Shown piece by piece: positions 51,513-62,584 of a stretch of DNA of 64,000 bases; the stretch's first letter is position 1; every line of letters starts with the position of its first letter. Made by a program: the position numbers and the translations under genes. The notes under the pieces were generated by a model. That model worked only from the letters and a program-made list of their open reading frames with translations. It was not told the DNA's origin and did no database searches. Source of the DNA: Nostocoides_A vanveenii (lineage in GTDB: Bacteria > Actinomycetota > Actinomycetes > Actinomycetales > Dermatophilaceae). The DNA is taken from assembly GCF_039531165.1 (NCBI RefSeq), contig NZ_BAAAPN010000059.1, positions 1 to 64,000 on the forward strand. The letters are read 5' to 3'.

Positions 51513-52332
51513 ATGGCCGACGCCCTGGTCACCTATGCCGTCACCGACGTGCACATCGCCCGAATCACCCTCGATGCCCCGGCACGGCGCAATGCGCTCT
51601 CGGACGCCATGCTCGACCAACTCATCGGCGCGTGCGAGCGCGCCCGCGATGACGACGAGGTGCGCGTGCGAGCGCGCCCGCGATGACGACGAGGTGCGCG
51701 TGGTCGTCATCGGCACGAGCCACGAGCGGATCTTCTCGGCCGGCGGCGATCTGCGCGCTCTGGCCTCGGACTCCTCGGCCGTCGAGAAGTTTGCCGATCC
51801 TGACAGATTCCCGCGCCTGGTCAGCCTCATCGGCAAACTCCACAAGCCGGTGATCTGCGCGGCCGGCGGGGACGTCCTTGCCGGCGCCTTCGGACTGGCC
51901 CTCGCCTGCGATTTCATCATCGCCAAGGACGGCGTCAGCTTCGGCTGCCCCGAGATCAACGTCGGCCTCTTTCCCTTCATGATTTCCGCACTCATCTATC
52001 GCAATCTGCCTCGGATGAAGGCGAACGAGTTGATGCTTCTGGGCAAGCCGGTCACGGCCGCCGAGGCCCTGACCTGGGGATTCGTCAACCGAGTCGTGCC
52101 GGCCGCGCAGTTCGATGGCGCCGTCACCGAGTGGGCTCGCGAACTCGCCGGCACGTCGCCGCTGCTGATGCGCATGGGCAAGGACGCGCTGGACGCCACC
52201 GGGGACCTGGCCCTCCCCGAGGCCCTCGACGCCCTCCGGGCGCAACTGGCCCTGGCCTTCACCACCGCCGACATCCGCGAGGGAGTCACCGCCTTCCTCG
52301 AACGTCGCGAGCCGCGCTGCACCGGCCGCTGA
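51513..52332 (+). pseudogene. Enoyl-CoA hydratase/isomerase gene disrupted by a 34-bp tandem duplication
   Basis: ATG 51513 has GAAGGAGT upstream and encodes VHIARITLDAPARRNALSDA. The frame is broken at 51665 by an exact second copy of 34 bp. Beyond it the frame resumes: VVVIGTSHERIFSAGGDLRA, KPVICAAGGDVLAGAFGLAL, FGCPEINVGLFPF. Deleting one copy restores a full crotonase-fold protein of about 261 residues. The oxyanion-hole glycines and later active-site region look intact, so the loss is recent or reversible. Confidence 0.88.
51631..51698 (+). repeat. Exact 34-bp tandem duplication
   Basis: Copies 51631-51664 and 51665-51698 are identical (begin CGTGCGAGCG, end GGTGCG). Because 34 is not a multiple of 3, copy number decides whether the enoyl-CoA hydratase gene is in frame. 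Three to four further matching bases at each end favour slippage. Confidence 0.97.
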
Positions 52333-52411
52333 CCGCCTCCCGCGCTCACCGCATCCGCACTCACCGCCCGCCGACCGCACCCGGGCCGCGGCCCTGCGGG
52401 AGGATCGCCGT

Positions 52412-53602
52412 ATGACCGGACCCCCCTCCCACGTCGTCGTGGTCGGTGCGTCGCTGGCCGGGTTGCACGCGGTCCGGGGACTTCGCCGACGCGGATTCAG
52501 CGGCCGGATAGTCCTGGTTGGGGCGGAGCACTACCGACCGTATGACCGCCCACCCCTGTCCAAGGAGTTCCTCTGGGGCCGCGCGGAACCCACGCCCTAC
52601 CTGATCGACGAGCAGGACTGGGATGCCCTGGACGTCGACGCCCGGCTGGGCGTCACCGCTACCTCGGTGGACAGGCACTCCCGAAGGGTCGCGCTCGGCG
52701 ATGAGGACCTGTCCTACGACGCATTGGTGATCGCCACCGGGCTGAAGGCACGGCAGCTTCCCGGCCGAACCCTGCCTGGGGTGCACACCCTGCGCGGGGT
52801 CGGCGACGCCCGAAACATCCGCGAGGCACTCGACCGGGCAACGCGCCTGGTGGTCGTCGGCGCTGGTTTCATCGGGGCGGAGGTCGCGTCCGCCGCCCGG
52901 CGGCTTGGCGTCCATACGACCATCCTCGAAGCGGCCGCGACGCCTCTACGGGACGCCGTCGGGCCGACGGCAGGCGCAGCCCTCGCTCGATTGCATGCCC
53001 GCCACGGCGTCGAACTGCATTGCGACACGGCGGTTTCCGAGATTCTGGGCGGCGATCGAGTCGCCGGCCTTCGGTTGGCCGACGGATCGCAACTGGCCGC
53101 CGACCTCGTGGTGGTGGGCATCGGCGCCATCCCGGAGACGGATTGGCTGGCCGGCTCGGGCCTGGACCTGAATGACGGCGTGCTGTGCGATGCCACGCTC
53201 AAGGCCGCCGACGGCGTGTGGGCGGCGGGCGATATCGCGCGGTGGCCCAATCCGACCTTCGGCACCACGATGCGCCTCGAACACTGGACCAATGCGATGC
53301 AGCAGGGCGACCACGTCGCAGCCAACCTGCTGGATCCGGAGCATGCCACGGAGTTCGCCGAGGTGCCCTACTTTTGGTCGGAGTGGTATGGCCAGTTCAT
53401 CCAGTGCGTGGGGATGCCGATGGGCGAACCGGCCCTGGTTGTCGGCGACTGGGACGCCGAGGAGTTCGTGGCGCTCTATCGGGACGGCGAGCGCTTGGTC
53501 GGCGCCCTGACCGTCAACCGGCGCCGCGACATCATGCGTTATCGGCGGCTGATCGGCGCGCGCACAGCGTGGGACGCCGCCCTGGCCGCCGCTCCCCGGT
53601 AA
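52412..53602 (+). CDS. FAD-dependent ferredoxin reductase-like oxidoreductase
   Basis: 396 residues. FAD-binding VVVVGASLAGLHAVRGLR (8-25), YDRPPLSKE, NAD-binding VVVGAGFIGAEVASAARRLG near 147-166, AAGDIARW near 283-290, and a C-terminal reductase domain (YFWSEWYGQFIQCVG). It belongs to the rubredoxin/ferredoxin reductase group that feeds electrons to oxygenases or P450s. No partner ferredoxin gene is adjacent. Confidence 0.93.
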   Translation: MTGPPSHVVVVGASLAGLHAVRGLRRRGFSGRIVLVGAEHYRPYDRPPLSKEFLWGRAEPTPYLIDEQDWDALDVDARLGVTATSVDRHSRRVALGDEDLSYDALVIATGLKARQLPGRTLPGVHTLRGVGDARNIREALDRATRLVVVGAGFIGAEVASAARRLGVHTTILEAAATPLRDAVGPTAGAALARLHARHGVELHCDTAVSEILGGDRVAGLRLADGSQLAADLVVVGIGAIPETDWLAGSGLDLNDGVLCDATLKAADGVWAAGDIARWPNPTFGTTMRLEHWTNAMQQGDHVAANLLDPEHATEFAEVPYFWSEWYGQFIQCVGMPMGEPALVVGDWDAEEFVALYRDGERLVGALTVNRRRDIMRYRRLIGARTAWDAALAAAPR

Positions 53603-53653
53603 CCGTCCGGCCGCTCCCCCGCCGCCCGCAGAACCCGGTTTGGAGGCGCCCGG

Positions 53654-54244
53654 TCAGGAGCGGAAAGGCTGCAGGTGCTCGGCGAAGACCTTCAGCTCCT
53701 CCAGCGTCCCGTCGCCGGTGACGATGGTGGTCAGCTGCCCCGGCCCGGGCGCGACGAGGCTGTTCTGCGTCTTGATGTCCCGCACGTAAAGCTGCCAGGT
53801 GCGCCCGGCAGCCACCTCGGCACCCTTGACCGGCGCCCGGTTGGTTTGCTGAGTGATCCACTTCTTGGTGGCATCCGCGGTCTGCTCCACCGCGATGTAG
53901 TGCCCGTCCGGCGAGGTGTAGCCGACATGCCAGGTCGGCAGATTGTCGGTGGACGGCACAAAACGCACCGCACTCGGGCGCCAGCCGTCGGGCAGGTCGG
54001 CGGGCACCTCGATGGGCCAGCCCGTCTCGCGGGCGACACTCGTCGCCAGGCCCGAGACGTCGACCGGTGGCCCCGACAGCGTATTGGTGCGCGCCACCGC
54101 GAAGAAGATCACGGCCATGAAGGCCACGATGAGCGCGAGCGATCGCACCATGTTCGCCGCGGACCCCCGCGCGTAGTGGCTGGCCGACGCGCTCGCCGGC
54201 CCCGTCGGGGCCGAGGCGGTCGGCGCGGCGGTGGGCTCACTCAT
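53654..54244 (-). CDS. DUF4245-type membrane-anchored protein
   Basis: 196 residues: Ala/Ser/Pro-rich N terminus, one membrane helix (about 33-51, VRSLALIVAFMAVIFFAVA), then an extracytoplasmic domain with ETGWPIEVPADLPDGWRP, TWHVGYTSPDGHYIAVEQ and TWQLYVRD. This matches the actinobacterial DUF4245 family, often next to fumarase or GlpX genes. Function unknown. Confidence 0.85.
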   Translation of the reverse strand: MSEPTAAPTASAPTGPASASASHYARGSAANMVRSLALIVAFMAVIFFAVARTNTLSGPPVDVSGLATSVARETGWPIEVPADLPDGWRPSAVRFVPSTDNLPTWHVGYTSPDGHYIAVEQTADATKKWITQQTNRAPVKGAEVAAGRTWQLYVRDIKTQNSLVAPGPGQLTTIVTGDGTLEELKVFAEHLQPFRS

Positions 54245-54377
54245 ACGGGCTATCGTCGCTCATCGGCTGCGGCGTGCCCAAACCGCCTCACCCCCGCCGG
54301 CCCGCCGGGACGACGCCGCGCGGAATCAGTAGAGTTCAGATGTCGGTTCGGGCCACGCGTCATTCGAAGGGTCAGCA

Positions 54378-55304
54378 ATGGGGCAGCAGGACGCACGTGA
54401 GTTCCTTGTCATCGGCGAAGCGCTGATCGACATCGCCCAGCGGTATGCCGAGAATCCCGTCGAGCACGTGGGTGGCTCGCCGGCGAATGTCGCGGTCGGC
54501 CTGGCTCGCCTGGACAACACGGTGCAGTTCGCGACTTGCCTCGGCGACGACGCCCGCGGCGAACGCATCCGTTCGCATCTTTCGCGCCGCAATGTCACCG
54601 TCATCTCGAAGTCGACCGAGCACGCGACCTCGACGGCGCAGGCGAATATTGACGACGGCGGGGCGGCCACCTACCTCTTCGACATCACCTGGGACCCGGG
54701 CGTTATTGAGCTCGGCGAGGAGATCGGGCACATCCATACCGGCTCCATCGGCGCGGTGCTCCTGCCGGGCACCGATGACGTGGTCCGCGCCCTGCAGCAG
54801 GGCCGCGAGCAGGCCACCGTGTCCTACGACCCCAATGTGCGCCCGACCATCATGGGCGACCTGGACAAGGTCCGCGCCCAGATCGAATCCATCATCGGCT
54901 ACTCCGATGTCGTCAAGGCCAGCAGCGACGACCTCGAACTGCTCTACCCGGGAATGAGCATCGAAGCGATCCTCACTCGGTGGGGCACCCTCGGCCCAAC
55001 CCTGACCGTCGCGACCCGTGCGGCGGACGGCGTCAGCTTCCGATTGACGAACTCCGGTGACTTTGTGACCCTGGCCGCACCCCCGACCCGCGTCGTGGAT
55101 ACCGTTGGGGCAGGAGATTCGTTCATGGCGGGGCTACTGTCCGGCTTGTCCTCCAGCGGCCTGATCGGTGGCGTGGACGCCCGCGACCGGCTCCACCGGG
55201 CGAGCGTCGCGGACATCACGCCCGCGATCCAGCGGGGCAGCCGCTGCGGGGCCATTACCGTCTCGCACGCGGGCGCCTACGCTCCGAGCTTGGACGAGTT
55301 GTGA
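54378..55304 (+). CDS. PfkB-family carbohydrate kinase
   Basis: 308 residues. GGSPANVAVGLARL near 33-46, the sugar-binding region SYDPNVRP near 154-161, and the catalytic DTVGAGDSFMAGL near 239-251. Likely fructokinase or a related sugar kinase; the substrate cannot be set from sequence. The fumarase gene starts 25 bp downstream on the same strand. Confidence 0.92.
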   Translation: MGQQDAREFLVIGEALIDIAQRYAENPVEHVGGSPANVAVGLARLDNTVQFATCLGDDARGERIRSHLSRRNVTVISKSTEHATSTAQANIDDGGAATYLFDITWDPGVIELGEEIGHIHTGSIGAVLLPGTDDVVRALQQGREQATVSYDPNVRPTIMGDLDKVRAQIESIIGYSDVVKASSDDLELLYPGMSIEAILTRWGTLGPTLTVATRAADGVSFRLTNSGDFVTLAAPPTRVVDTVGAGDSFMAGLLSGLSSSGLIGGVDARDRLHRASVADITPAIQRGSRCGAITVSHAGAYAPSLDEL

Positions 55305-55329
55305 TGACAGCGGGAAGGACCGTGCGGCG

Positions 55330-57050
<1,721 letters not shown>

Positions 57051-57054
<4 letters not shown>

Positions 57055-57689
57055 CAACGAGCCCCGACCGGGTCCTGACCCCGGCCACGGCCTGGAAGCG
57101 CCTGCTGGACGGGAACGCGCGGTTCGTGGCGGAGCAAAGCGAACACCCTAACCAGGACATCGGGTTGCGCCACCAGCTGGCGGGCTATCAAAACCCGTTC
57201 GCCATCTTCTTCGGCTGCGGCGACTCCCGGGTGGCGGCGGAGATCATTTTCGACCAGGGCCTGGGCGACCTCTTCGTCGTCCGCACGGCCGGGCATGTCA
57301 TCGACCCCAGTGTGCTCGGGTCGCTCGAGTTCGGTGTCGCGGTGCTCGATTGCCCGCTGATCGTGGTCCTGGGGCACGACTCCTGCGGCGCCGTCAAGGC
57401 CGCGATGGAGGCCGTCGCCACGGGGGTTATGCCGCCCGGTTATCTGCGCGACATCGTCGAACGGGTGACCCCGAGTGTCCTGGTCGCGACGCGGGCAGGG
57501 CGGACCTCGGTCGAGCAGATCGAGGGCGAGCACGTCGCCCAGACCTGCCACTTGATCGCCGATCGCTCGGCCATCATCGCCGAGCGCATCAGCGACGGCC
57601 GGCTCGCGATCGTCGGCGCCGAGTATCACCTCGCCCATGGCGCGGCCCAGGTTGTGACCGTCGTCGGCGACGTCTCAATCGCCGAATGA
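57051..57689 (+). CDS. Beta-carbonic anhydrase
   Basis: 212 residues. Zinc ligands Cys56 and Asp58 (CGDSR, with Arg60), His109 and Cys112 (GHDSCGA). It interconverts CO2 and bicarbonate. ATGA overlap with fumarase suggests a shared operon. Its stop overlaps the start of the decayed MOSC gene. Confidence 0.95.
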
Positions 57690-58080
57690 GCTTGCGCCTG
57701 CAGGCGATTCACCTTCATTCGGTCAAGGGCACGGCCATCCGGCCGGTCCCGTATGCCGGCGTGGACGCCCTCGGCCTGACTGGCGACCGCCGCAGGATGG
57801 TCGCCGACCGGGCGGGCGAATGGGTCACGGCGCGCCAGTTGCGCGCCCTCTTCCGGGTGGTTGCGGAACCCCGCAGACGGCCGGCGAGGCCGTGGCCCGG
57901 CGCCAGCGCTGGATCGACGAGAGCGCCGATTTCGCTGCAGCGCAGGAGATTCCCGTGCACGGATTTCGGCCGAACCGCATCGTGGACGGCGACGTCGAAG
58001 CCTTTGCCGAGGGACACCTGCGGCACGGTCGAGGTGGGCGAGGTCAGCCGCCACGTAGATGTGGTTGGGGATGCCGTTGA
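57686..58080 (+). pseudogene. Decayed MOSC-domain gene
   Basis: Starts in an ATGA overlap with the carbonic anhydrase. The first 57 codons match the MOSC beta-barrel N terminus (LRLQAIHLHSVKGTAIRPVP, GLTGDRRRMVADRAGEWVTA). The frame then breaks near 57865; the next frame reads RRQRWIDESADFAAAQEIP and FRPNRIVDGDVEAFAEG before ending. The C-terminal half is lost. From 58081 to 58308 only short inverted repeats (58137-58142/58148-58153) are seen. Confidence 0.72.
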
Positions 58081-58308
58081 CACCCGACGGTGTCGGTGGT
58101 ACCAGGGTGGTCGATGCACCTGTGCGATGACGTGACGATCACGTCCCGTGATCTTGGGATAGGGCAGTAGGTGACTTTGGTGTACCCGTGTACATGATCG
58201 AAGGCCTGGGGTTGCTCGGCGAGCATGTGTGAATTGGGTCCGCCGCATTGTGGTCCATCGCTATCTGTCCGTTACGCCTCTCGGGCGGGCATGCCCTTTA
58301 CGCGCCGG

Positions 58309-59670
58309 TCAACTGACCGGTGGTGCTGAGGCGAGGCAATCCTTGACGACGGCAGCCAGGCGATCGGCAACCGCCCGCGCCTGCTCCTGCGTGGCGGCCT
58401 CGACCATCACCCGGACGAGTGGCTCGGTGCCCGACTTGCGCAGCAGCACGCGACCGTTGTCCCCGAGCGCCACGATCTCAGTGGCGACAGCCGCCTGCAG
58501 CGTCTCGTCGGACTCGACCCGTGCGGTGTCGACGCCCTTGACGTTGACGAGCACCTGCGGCAGCCGAGTCATGACCGCGGCCAACTCGGCCAGAGGTGTG
58601 CGGGTCGCCGCCACGCGAGCCGCGACTAGCAGACCGGTCAGCACACCGTCGCCGGTCGTGCCGTGGTCGCTGATGATCACGTGCCCGGACTGCTCGCCAC
58701 CGAGGGAGAAGTTGCCCTCGCGCATCTTCTCCAGCACATAACGGTCACCGACGCCGGTCTTGAGCACCGTCACGCCCTCGCGCGACATCGCTTGCAGCAG
58801 ACCGAGATTCGACATGACGGTGGCCACGAGCGTGTCGTCGGCCAGGGCGCCGCGGTCCTTCATCGCCAGCGCCAGGATCGCCATGATCTGATCGCCGTCG
58901 ACCACCTCACCGGCGGCATCGACGGCCAGGCAGCGGTCGGCGTCGCCGTCGTGCGCGATGCCGAAGTCGGCGCCGCGCGTGACCACGGCCTCCTGCAGGT
59001 GCTCGAGGTGGGTCGAGCCGTAGCCATCGTTGATGTTGAGCCCGTCCGGCTCGCAACCGATCTCGAAAACGTCGGCCCCCGCGAGCCGGAAGACCTCCGG
59101 CGAGACCGCGCTCGCTGCCCCATGCGCGCCATCGATGACGACGGTGAGCCCGTCCAACCGGTTGGGCAGCGCGGCGAGGAGGTGCGCGACATACCGGGCC
59201 TGGCCGGCGCGGTTGCGGTGGACACGGCCGATTTCGGCACCCACCGGCCGGACCCAGTCCTTGCCGTAGAGCGCGGCGATCTCGTCCTCGACCGCGTCGG
59301 GGAGCTTGTGCCCGCCGGCCGCGAAGAACTTGATGCCGTTGTCGGGCATGGCATTGTGCGAGGCCGAGAGCATGACGCCGAAGTGGGCGTCCATGTCGGC
59401 CGTCAGGAAGGCCACCGCCGGCGTGGGCAGCACGCCGGCGTCATGGACATCGACGCCCGCCGAGGCGAGCCCGGCAATGACGGCCGCCGCGAGGAACTCC
59501 CCCGACGCGCGCGGGTCCCGTCCGACGACGGCCTTCGGCTTGCGACCCACGGCCCGGGCGGGCTCACCGAGCACCTGAGCCGCTGCGATGGACAGGCCCA
59601 GAGCGAGCTCGGCGGTGATCTTGTCATTCGCGAGTCCGCGCACGCCGTCGGTGCCGAAAAGTCGTGCCAT
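58309..59670 (-). CDS. glmM: Phosphoglucosamine mutase
   Basis: 453 residues, full length. FGTDGVRG at the N terminus, phosphoserine Ser104 in MLSASHN, metal loop DGDADR near 241-246, GGEQSGH near 320, and RKSGTEPLVRVM near the end. It converts glucosamine-6-phosphate to glucosamine-1-phosphate for peptidoglycan. Downstream of rplM-rpsI in the usual actinobacterial order, with the PadR gene between. Confidence 0.96.
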   Translation of the reverse strand: MARLFGTDGVRGLANDKITAELALGLSIAAAQVLGEPARAVGRKPKAVVGRDPRASGEFLAAAVIAGLASAGVDVHDAGVLPTPAVAFLTADMDAHFGVMLSASHNAMPDNGIKFFAAGGHKLPDAVEDEIAALYGKDWVRPVGAEIGRVHRNRAGQARYVAHLLAALPNRLDGLTVVIDGAHGAASAVSPEVFRLAGADVFEIGCEPDGLNINDGYGSTHLEHLQEAVVTRGADFGIAHDGDADRCLAVDAAGEVVDGDQIMAILALAMKDRGALADDTLVATVMSNLGLLQAMSREGVTVLKTGVGDRYVLEKMREGNFSLGGEQSGHVIISDHGTTGDGVLTGLLVAARVAATRTPLAELAAVMTRLPQVLVNVKGVDTARVESDETLQAAVATEIVALGDNGRVLLRKSGTEPLVRVMVEAATQEQARAVADRLAAVVKDCLASAPPVS

Positions 59671-59788
59671 CAGGGGGTGCCTTCCAAGTTCTGTGGGGGC
59701 CGATCGGCCACCAGAGCCGACGTGAATGGTAGTCGTGATCCGCATCGGGCCGCGCCCGCAGGCCGCGCGTCCCCGCCTGCGCCCCGCG

Positions 59789-60325
59789 TCAGTCCCGGTC
59801 GGGCAGGGCACGGAGGGCCTCGGTGGCCCAGGCGAGATGGGCACGGGCGTGATGCTCGCCATACGCCAGCGTGAGCGCGCGATAGTCGTGTTCGGCGCCG
59901 GGTGGCTCGGTGTCCATATCGGCCCGGATGGCGGCGAATCGCGCCAGCGCGACCTCGGCACGCTCGATCTCCGCTTCGAGAAGCTCCCGGCTGCGCCCGG
60001 GCGGCAGTTGGGTGCCGAAGAACAAACGCAGCAGCAGGCCGTTGCGAGGTGGCGTGGCGTGATGCGGCTCGGCCAGCCGCTCGCGCAGCAGGACTGTGCC
60101 CGCCGGGGTGATCTCGAAGCGGCTGCCGGAGGTGCGTCCTGGCGTCGACCGGGCGATCGCGCCGGCCTGCTCCAGGGCGTTCAGCGCCGGGTAGATCTGG
60201 CCGAAGCTCTCATGCCAGAAGTCGCCGAGGATCTCGGTTATCGCCGCCCGCACTTCGTAGCCGGTCATCGAGCCAGTGGACAGCGCACCGAGCACGGCGA
60301 GTTCGGTCTGGGGGCGGCGCGACAC
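59789..60325 (-). CDS. PadR-family transcriptional regulator
   Basis: 178 residues from GTG 60325. Winged helix: RRPQTELAVLGALSTGSMTG, SFGQIYPALNALEQAGAIAR, SRFEITPAGTVLLRERL; C-terminal dimerisation helices (110-178). It is divergent from a decayed membrane-protein gene and has a perfect palindrome at its 5' end, so it probably represses itself and that partner. Confidence 0.92.
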   Translation of the reverse strand: MSRRPQTELAVLGALSTGSMTGYEVRAAITEILGDFWHESFGQIYPALNALEQAGAIARSTPGRTSGSRFEITPAGTVLLRERLAEPHHATPPRNGLLLRLFFGTQLPPGRSRELLEAEIERAEVALARFAAIRADMDTEPPGAEHDYRALTLAYGEHHARAHLAWATEALRALPDRD

Positions 60326-60334
60326 AACGCCAGG

Positions 60335-60349
60335 ATATCTGCTAGATAT
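60335..60349. promoter_or_regulatory. Palindromic operator for PadR regulator
   Basis: ATATCT-GCT-AGATAT is a perfect 6-3-6 palindrome between the divergent PadR gene and the + strand gene. A further AGATAT occurs near 60368. AT-rich within GC-rich DNA, as expected for a repressor site and -10 region. Confidence 0.6.
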
Positions 60350-60354
60350 AAGGC

Positions 60355-60639
60355 GTGGTAGCTGCCAGATATGTCGAGATCGGGCTGCTGGGCGGGGTGG
60401 CCCTATTCCAGGCGGGCCTGGCCGCCGGGCTGCCCTGGGGCTCGGGAAGTCGGGGAGGCACGGCCGCCGCCGATGTCCTCCCGCCCGGCCTGCGCCTCGC
60501 GTCGGCCGCCAGCTGCGCCCTGCTGTCCGGCGTGACGTATGCCGTGGTGCGCTCCACCGGCTGGTCACCGCGCGGTTACCGCGGGTGGTGGCAAAGCGGG
60601 CGCCCTGGCGCCCGGTTCGTCACACCTACCTACAGGTAA
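60355..60639 (+). pseudogene. Truncated small membrane protein gene
   Basis: From GTG 60355, about 70 codons encode a membrane protein with two or three helices (YVEIGLLGGVALFQAGLAAG; ASAASCALLSGVTYAVVRST). Near 60565 the frame seems to shift: the alternative frame continues PRVVAKRAPWRPVRHTYLQV as in related proteins, but the C-terminal helices are missing. It might still make a 94-residue product. Likely the former target of the PadR protein. Confidence 0.5.
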
Positions 60640-60664
60640 CCGTTGAGCGCTGACCGCGGACACA

Positions 60665-60703
60665 GCAAAGGCGCGGCTCGCCAAGGGAGAGCCGCGCCTT
60701 TGC
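60665..60703 (-). terminator. Terminator hairpin after rpsI
   Basis: A perfect 15-bp stem (60665-60679 with 60689-60703, 9-nt loop) lies 78 bp beyond the rpsI stop. There is no strong T-tract, but the stem is very stable. Confidence 0.7.
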
Positions 60704-60780
60704 GCTGGGGCCGCAGGCCCGTCGGGGTCCCCGAGAAGTATCGCCCGCGAGCTTGCGAGCGAGGAACCTCGTGGGGTGAC

Positions 60781-61275
60781 TTAGCGCTTGCTGTACTGCG
60801 GCGCCTTGCGGGCCTTCTTCAGACCGGCCTTCTTGCGCTCGGGAACGCGGGCGTCGCGCGTGAGGTAACCGGCCTTCTTCAGGGTCGGGCGGTTCAGCTC
60901 GGAGTCGACGCCATTAAGCGAGCGGGCCACACCGAGGCGGACCGCGCCGGCCTGGCCGGAGGGGCCACCGCCGTGCACGCGGACGAGCACGTCATAGGCA
61001 CCGTCGAGCTCGAGCGCCTTGAGCGGCTCGTTCACGATTTGCTGGTGGACCTTGTTGGGGAAGTAGTTCTCCAGCGAGCGACCATTGATGGTCCACTCGC
61101 CGGTGCCCGGGACGATGCGCACGCGGGCGATGGCCTGCTTGCGTCGGCCGGTGCCGCCGCCGGGGGCGGAGGCGGTGGGGCGGCGGGCGGGCTCACCGGA
61201 GACCGGGCCCTCGGACTCGGAGGTGTATTCGGTCAGCTCGACGTCGTCATCGAGCTCGTAGGTGGTGTCAGTCAC
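60781..61275 (-). CDS. rpsI: Small-subunit ribosomal protein S9
   Basis: 164 residues from GTG 61275 with AAAGGAAA upstream. A 40-residue acidic N-terminal extension, common in actinobacteria, precedes the S9 core (GRRKQAIARVRIVPG) and the basic C-terminal tail ending QYSKR that reaches the P-site tRNA. Follows rplM by 38 bp. Confidence 0.97.
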   Translation of the reverse strand: MTDTTYELDDDVELTEYTSESEGPVSGEPARRPTASAPGGGTGRRKQAIARVRIVPGTGEWTINGRSLENYFPNKVHQQIVNEPLKALELDGAYDVLVRVHGGGPSGQAGAVRLGVARSLNGVDSELNRPTLKKAGYLTRDARVPERKKAGLKKARKAPQYSKR

Positions 61276-61313
61276 GGCGTGATTTCCTTTGTGTCGGTTC
61301 TCGATCGGCGCCG

Positions 61314-61757
61314 TTACTGCGCGACCTGGGAGATCGTGAAGGGCTTGGGCTGCTGGGCGGTGTGCGGGTGCTCGGCACCGGCGTAGACCTTCAGCTTGGT
61401 CAGCTGCTGACGACCGAGCGTGGTCTTGGGCAGCATGCCGCGGACAGCCTTCTCGACGGCTTTGGCCGGGTCGCGTTCGAGCAGCTGAGCGTAGGTCTCG
61501 GACTTCAGGCCGCCCGGGAAGCCGGAGTGGCGGTAGGCGCGCTTCTGCTGCAGCTTGGCGCCGGTCAGCGCGACCTTGTCGGCGTTGATGATGATGACGA
61601 AGTCGCCCATGTCGACGTGGGGGGCGAAGGTCGCCTTGTGCTTGCCACGCAGCAGCGCCGCGGTCTGGCTCGCGAGGCGCCCGAGGACGACATCGGTGGC
61701 GTCGATGACGTGCCACTGACGGACGGCGTCGCCCGCCTTGGGGGTGAAAGTACGCAA
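61314..61757 (-). CDS. rplM: Large-subunit ribosomal protein L13
   Basis: 147 residues. The start is TTG 61757 (reads RTFTPKAGDAVRQWHVIDAT), with AAGGCAAG upstream. ADKVALTGAKLQQKRAYRHS and AVRGMLPKTTLGRQ are L13 signatures. First gene of the rplM-rpsI operon. The 245-bp upstream gap may hold its promoter and leader. Confidence 0.97.
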   Translation of the reverse strand: MRTFTPKAGDAVRQWHVIDATDVVLGRLASQTAALLRGKHKATFAPHVDMGDFVIIINADKVALTGAKLQQKRAYRHSGFPGGLKSETYAQLLERDPAKAVEKAVRGMLPKTTLGRQQLTKLKVYAGAEHPHTAQQPKPFTISQVAQ

Positions 61758-61980
61758 CGTCTTGCCTTACGTGAGATTCGGATGAGGCTCGTATGCCGCG
61801 TGCTCCCGCCGGGCGATAGCCCTCGCGGTTGATCCGCCCACCAGGGGCGCACGGCACAACGACTCAAGTTTAGGGGCCCTTCCCTCGCCTCCCAAATCCA
61901 GCACCGCGCGCCCAGAGAACCCCCTGACCTGCGCGTATGCCGCAGGGCGGACAATCGCATAATAGTTTTGCAAACGAAGT

Positions 61981-61999
61981 ATGCACATGTATTGTGCAT
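61981..61999. promoter_or_regulatory. Inverted-repeat operator before ArsR-type gene
   Basis: ATGCACA-N5-TGTGCAT is a perfect 7-5-7 inverted repeat ending 3 bases before the ATG at 62003. It overlaps an AT-rich promoter-like stretch (CATAAT at 61959, TTGCAA at 61969). Probable autoregulatory site. Confidence 0.65.
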
Positions 62000-62002
62000 T
62001 CT

Positions 62003-62584
62003 ATGAGTGAGTCCGCCGACTTCATCCGCCTGGATTCGACCAGCGTGAAAGTCCTCGCCCACCCCCTTCGCTCGCGCCTGATCGGTGCGTTGCGCATGAA
62101 CGGCCCTTCCACCGCGACCGCCCTGGCCGCAGCTCTGGGCACCAACTCGGGGGCCACGTCCTACCACCTGCGCAAACTGGCGGAGGTGGGCCTGGTCGTC
62201 GACACCGGGGACGGTGACGGCAAGTCACGCGTGTGGGCGGCGGCCTCGACAATGACCCAGTTCGAGGTCAGCGACTTCGACGACGATGACGATGCGGCGA
62301 CGGCGATGGGCTGGCTGACGCGAGACTGGCTGCGCCACTTCACCGAGAAGTTCGGTCGATGGCTCGATGTCCAGGGCAACTGGCCGGGCGTGTGGCGGAA
62401 CCGGGCCAGCATGAACGACGACATGGTGGTGGTCACGGCCGATCAGCTCCGGGACATGCACGCCGAGATCGACACCGTCGTCGAGCGCTATCGGCGTGTG
62501 GGGCAAGGCAATCCGGAAGCCAAGCGGGTTGCGGTCTATCTGGTGTTCTATCCGATCGACATGGACAAGGCGCCGCGCCGATGA
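62003..62584 (+). CDS. ArsR-type winged-helix regulator
   Basis: 193 residues. HTH: VLAHPLRSRLIGALRMNGPS, ALAAALGTNSGATSYHLRKL, AEVGLVVDTG. The C-terminal half (about 85-190) is a ligand-binding-like domain without metal cysteines. It overlaps the MFS gene by ATGA, so it probably regulates export by that transporter through the upstream palindrome. Confidence 0.9.
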   Translation: MSESADFIRLDSTSVKVLAHPLRSRLIGALRMNGPSTATALAAALGTNSGATSYHLRKLAEVGLVVDTGDGDGKSRVWAAASTMTQFEVSDFDDDDDAATAMGWLTRDWLRHFTEKFGRWLDVQGNWPGVWRNRASMNDDMVVVTADQLRDMHAEIDTVVERYRRVGQGNPEAKRVAVYLVFYPIDMDKAPRR

